From contig CAYHGV010000084.1 of the NCBI GenBank assembly GCA_964356135.1, forward strand, positions 1 to 13,131: DNA of 13,131 nt, in the 5' to 3' direction. Below the pieces are notes generated by a model. That model was not told the origin of the DNA. It searched no databases and was given only the letters and a program-made list of their open reading frames with translations. The stretch is from CAYHGV01 sp964356135 (GTDB lineage Bacteria; Hydrothermota; Tepidihabitantia; CAYHGV01). Made by a program: the position numbers and the translations under genes. Positions 11,371 through 13,131 of this stretch are shown in pieces; the stretch's first letter is position 1, and each line of letters starts with the position of its first letter.

Positions 11371-13131
11371 ACAAACCGACTAGGACTTATTCTGCCTGCG
11401 TGACGTCGATTTTAATCGGACTAAACCTCTGCATAACCACGCAGGCGGTCCAGGCTGAATACCCTCAACTGCCTCATCGATTCAATCCACCTTCTATGAA
11501 AAACCGACAAACCCGAATCCTGCCGAGCGATTGGGATTACAGCACATCCTTAACCGGTGAATTCCTGATTGATACCAACCTTGTCTATGTCCCGGCATTA
11601 TCAGTTCAAGCTTCACCTGCCGTTGCGTTCGATGGCACCAACTATCTGGTCGTCTGGATGGATAACCGCAGCGGCTCGTCCGACATTTACGGCACCCGGG
11701 TCTCGCCCGCGGGAACCGTACTCGACCCCCAGTCCATTGCCATCGCCACCGATTCTCATGACCAATGGCTTCCATCGGTTGCCTTCGATGGCACCAACTA
11801 TCTCATCGTCTGGACCGATAATCGCAACGGCTCTTGGGATATCTACGGTGCCCGGGTTTCGCCTGCCGGAACCGTGCTCGACCCGCAGGGGCTCGCCATC
11901 ACCACTGCTGAACATGACCAGTCCTACCCAGCCATCGCCTTCGACCAAACGAACTGCCTTGTCGTCTGGATGGATAATCGGAGCGGTTCCGATGCGGATA
12001 TCTATTGCACCCGGGTTTCGCCTGCCGGAACCGTGCTCGACTCCGCCCCCATCGCCATCGTCAGTACGACTGCCGGCCAGTCCTACCCTGCCGTTGCCTT
12101 CGATGGCGCAAACTATCTGGTCACCTGGATGGATACACGCAACAGTTCATACGATATCTATGCTTCCCGGGTCTCTCCTGCCGGCACCGTCCTCAACCAG
12201 AATGGCTTCGCCGTAACCACCGCCCCCCTAGGCCAATCCTATCCTCGGCTGGCATACGATGGAACAAACTATCTCACGGTCTGGATGGATGAGCGCAGCG
12301 GTTCTCCAGATATTTATGGGACACGGATCACCCCTTCCGGCACCGTGCTCGACCCGGAGGGGATCGCCATCACTACCTCTTCATACGACCAGATGTATCC
12401 ATCCATAGAATTCTCGGGCGCAAGCTACCTGGTCGTCTGGATGGATAATCGCCGGGGCGGGTCGGATATCTATGCTGTCCGGGTTTCGCCTTCAGGAATC
12501 GTTCTTGACCAGCCCATACTCGCCGTCACCACCGCCGAAAATGACCAGGGTTACCCTTTCGTTGCTTTTGGTCAGACCACCTATCTCATCGTCTGGACAG
12601 ATGAGCGCAGCGGTTCTCAAGATATTTACGGGGCACGGATCACACCTTTGGGAACCATGCTCGACCCGGGAGCAATCGCCATCGCAACTTCTGCCTATGG
12701 ACAGAATTTTCCCGCGGTTGCCTTTGATGGCAACAATTACCTCGTCGTCTGGGCAGATAATCGCAACGGCGCTTTGGATATCTACGGTGCCAGGGTTTCG
12801 CCGTTGGGAACCGTGCTCGCCCCGACCGCCAATGCCATCGCCACTGCCGCCTCCGACCAAACTAATCCTGCGGTTGCCTTTGGTGGCACCAACTACCTCG
12901 TCGTCTGGGCAGATGGACGGAGCAAAGTCCGTTCAGATATTTACGGCGCCCGGGTCTCTTCGTCCGGTGCCGTCCTCGACCCCGAAGGAATCGCCATCGC
13001 AACCACCGCCAATACCCAGGGACTTCCCGTTGTCGCTTTTGACGGCACCAATTTTTTCGTCGTCTGGGCAGATTGGCGCAACGGTGCCTTTTTAGATATT
13101 TACGGCACCCGGGTCTCGCCTGCCGGAACCG
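11367..13131 (+). CDS. Large secreted protein with 52-residue tandem repeats (3' end outside window)
   Basis: The reading frame stays open from ATG 11367 to the window end (588 codons and counting). It starts with a signal peptide of about 30 residues (basic start, hydrophobic ILIGLNLCITT, cleavage after QAVQA). A short linker runs to residue 83. Then come nine complete repeats and one partial repeat of about 52 residues with the pattern PAVAFDGTNYLVVWxDNRxG, DIYGARVSPxGTVLD and IAIATxxxDQ. The repeat resembles the P-x-x-x-x-D-x-G-x-x-x-x-x-W blades of the 2209-3675 protein, so a beta-propeller or stacked-blade solenoid is likely. The C-terminus is not visible; a FlgD-like sorting domain would be expected by analogy. 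Translation is probably coupled to the ORF at 11263-11370. Repeat proteins of this kind are usually exported surface proteins; ligand unknown. Confidence 0.88.
   Translation, partial: MNKPTRTYSACVTSILIGLNLCITTQAVQAEYPQLPHRFNPPSMKNRQTRILPSDWDYSTSLTGEFLIDTNLVYVPALSVQASPAVAFDGTNYLVVWMDNRSGSSDIYGTRVSPAGTVLDPQSIAIATDSHDQWLPSVAFDGTNYLIVWTDNRNGSWDIYGARVSPAGTVLDPQGLAITTAEHDQSYPAIAFDQTNCLVVWMDNRSGSDADIYCTRVSPAGTVLDSAPIAIVSTTAGQSYPAVAFDGANYLVTWMDTRNSSYDIYASRVSPAGTVLNQNGFAVTTAPLGQSYPRLAYDGTNYLTVWMDERSGSPDIYGTRITPSGTVLDPEGIAITTSSYDQMYPSIEFSGASYLVVWMDNRRGGSDIYAVRVSPSGIVLDQPILAVTTAENDQGYPFVAFGQTTYLIVWTDERSGSQDIYGARITPLGTMLDPGAIAIATSAYGQNFPAVAFDGNNYLVVWADNRNGALDIYGARVSPLGTVLAPTANAIATAASDQTNPAVAFGGTNYLVVWADGRSKVRSDIYGARVSSSGAVLDPEGIAIATTANTQGLPVVAFDGTNFFVVWADWRNGAFLDIYGTRVSPAGT
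11616..13131 (+). repeat. Coding tandem repeat, about 156-bp period
   Basis: Nine full units and one partial unit of about 156 bases encode the 52-residue repeats. Parts are close to identical between units at the DNA level (for example TCGCCTGCCGGAACCGTGCT recurs in units 2, 3 and 10), so recombination or assembly collapse here is plausible. A few units carry an extra codon (such as SDAD and RSD insertions). Confidence 0.85.

Noticed and set aside
11569..13095. Ser/Pro-rich open frames on both strands within the repeat protein
   Set aside because: The open frame from 11367 gives a signal peptide and regular propeller repeats, and the others are its shadows.

Overview
The window reads as a piece of a metagenome-assembled bacterial genome. 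Two blocks of exactly 100 N mark scaffold joins, and both fall inside tandem repeats. Coding density is moderate and nearly every protein carries a signal peptide or lipobox. Three secreted proteins end in a FlgD-like/Por-type C-terminal domain (PNP motif, then a GIYF-like motif). That domain, together with abundant beta-propeller repeats and small beta-barrels, is typical of candidate phyla such as WOR-3 (Stahlbacteria) and relatives (Zixibacteria, Cloacimonadota, Eisenbacteria). This assignment is inference; no marker gene is present.

Layout: 132-998 (-) is an outer-membrane barrel-like protein with its own promoter and a strong terminator. 1084-1752 (-) is a membrane-anchored DUF1353-like protein. 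1753-2208 is a non-coding stretch with CCGTGT-type intergenic repeats. 2209-3675 (+) is a secreted seven-repeat propeller with a sorting-type C-terminus. 3886-4329 (-) is a small secreted protein. 4446-4905 holds a tRNA-Thr(CGU) whose 3' end and terminator are duplicated as an 88-bp tandem repeat across a gap. 5044-5550 (-) is a small beta-barrel. 5551-6128 holds nested palindromic repeats and a 48-bp tandem palindrome interrupted by the second gap. 6114-6935 and 7012-7395 (-) are two lipoproteins. 7520-7813 (-) is a coiled-coil protein, and 7834-7963 is a MITE-like element. 8109-9089 (-) and 9345-11033 (-) are two more C-terminal-domain proteins, the second with FG-GAP repeats. 11263-11370 (+) is a 35-codon leader ORF overlapping by ATGA the start of a large secreted repeat protein, 11367 to the window end.

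Most genes are single units facing the cell envelope, and no metabolic pathway is visible. Expression signals are unusually readable. Several genes have TTGAC-type -35 boxes with TATAAT-like -10 boxes. Starts fall into two classes: those with a near-perfect AAGGAGG Shine-Dalgarno 4-6 nt upstream, and those with no Shine-Dalgarno whose -10 box lies only 6-8 nt before the ATG, implying leaderless mRNAs. The main points of interest are this split, the leader ORF, the tRNA-tail repeat, and a family of nested hairpin elements with compensatory base changes.
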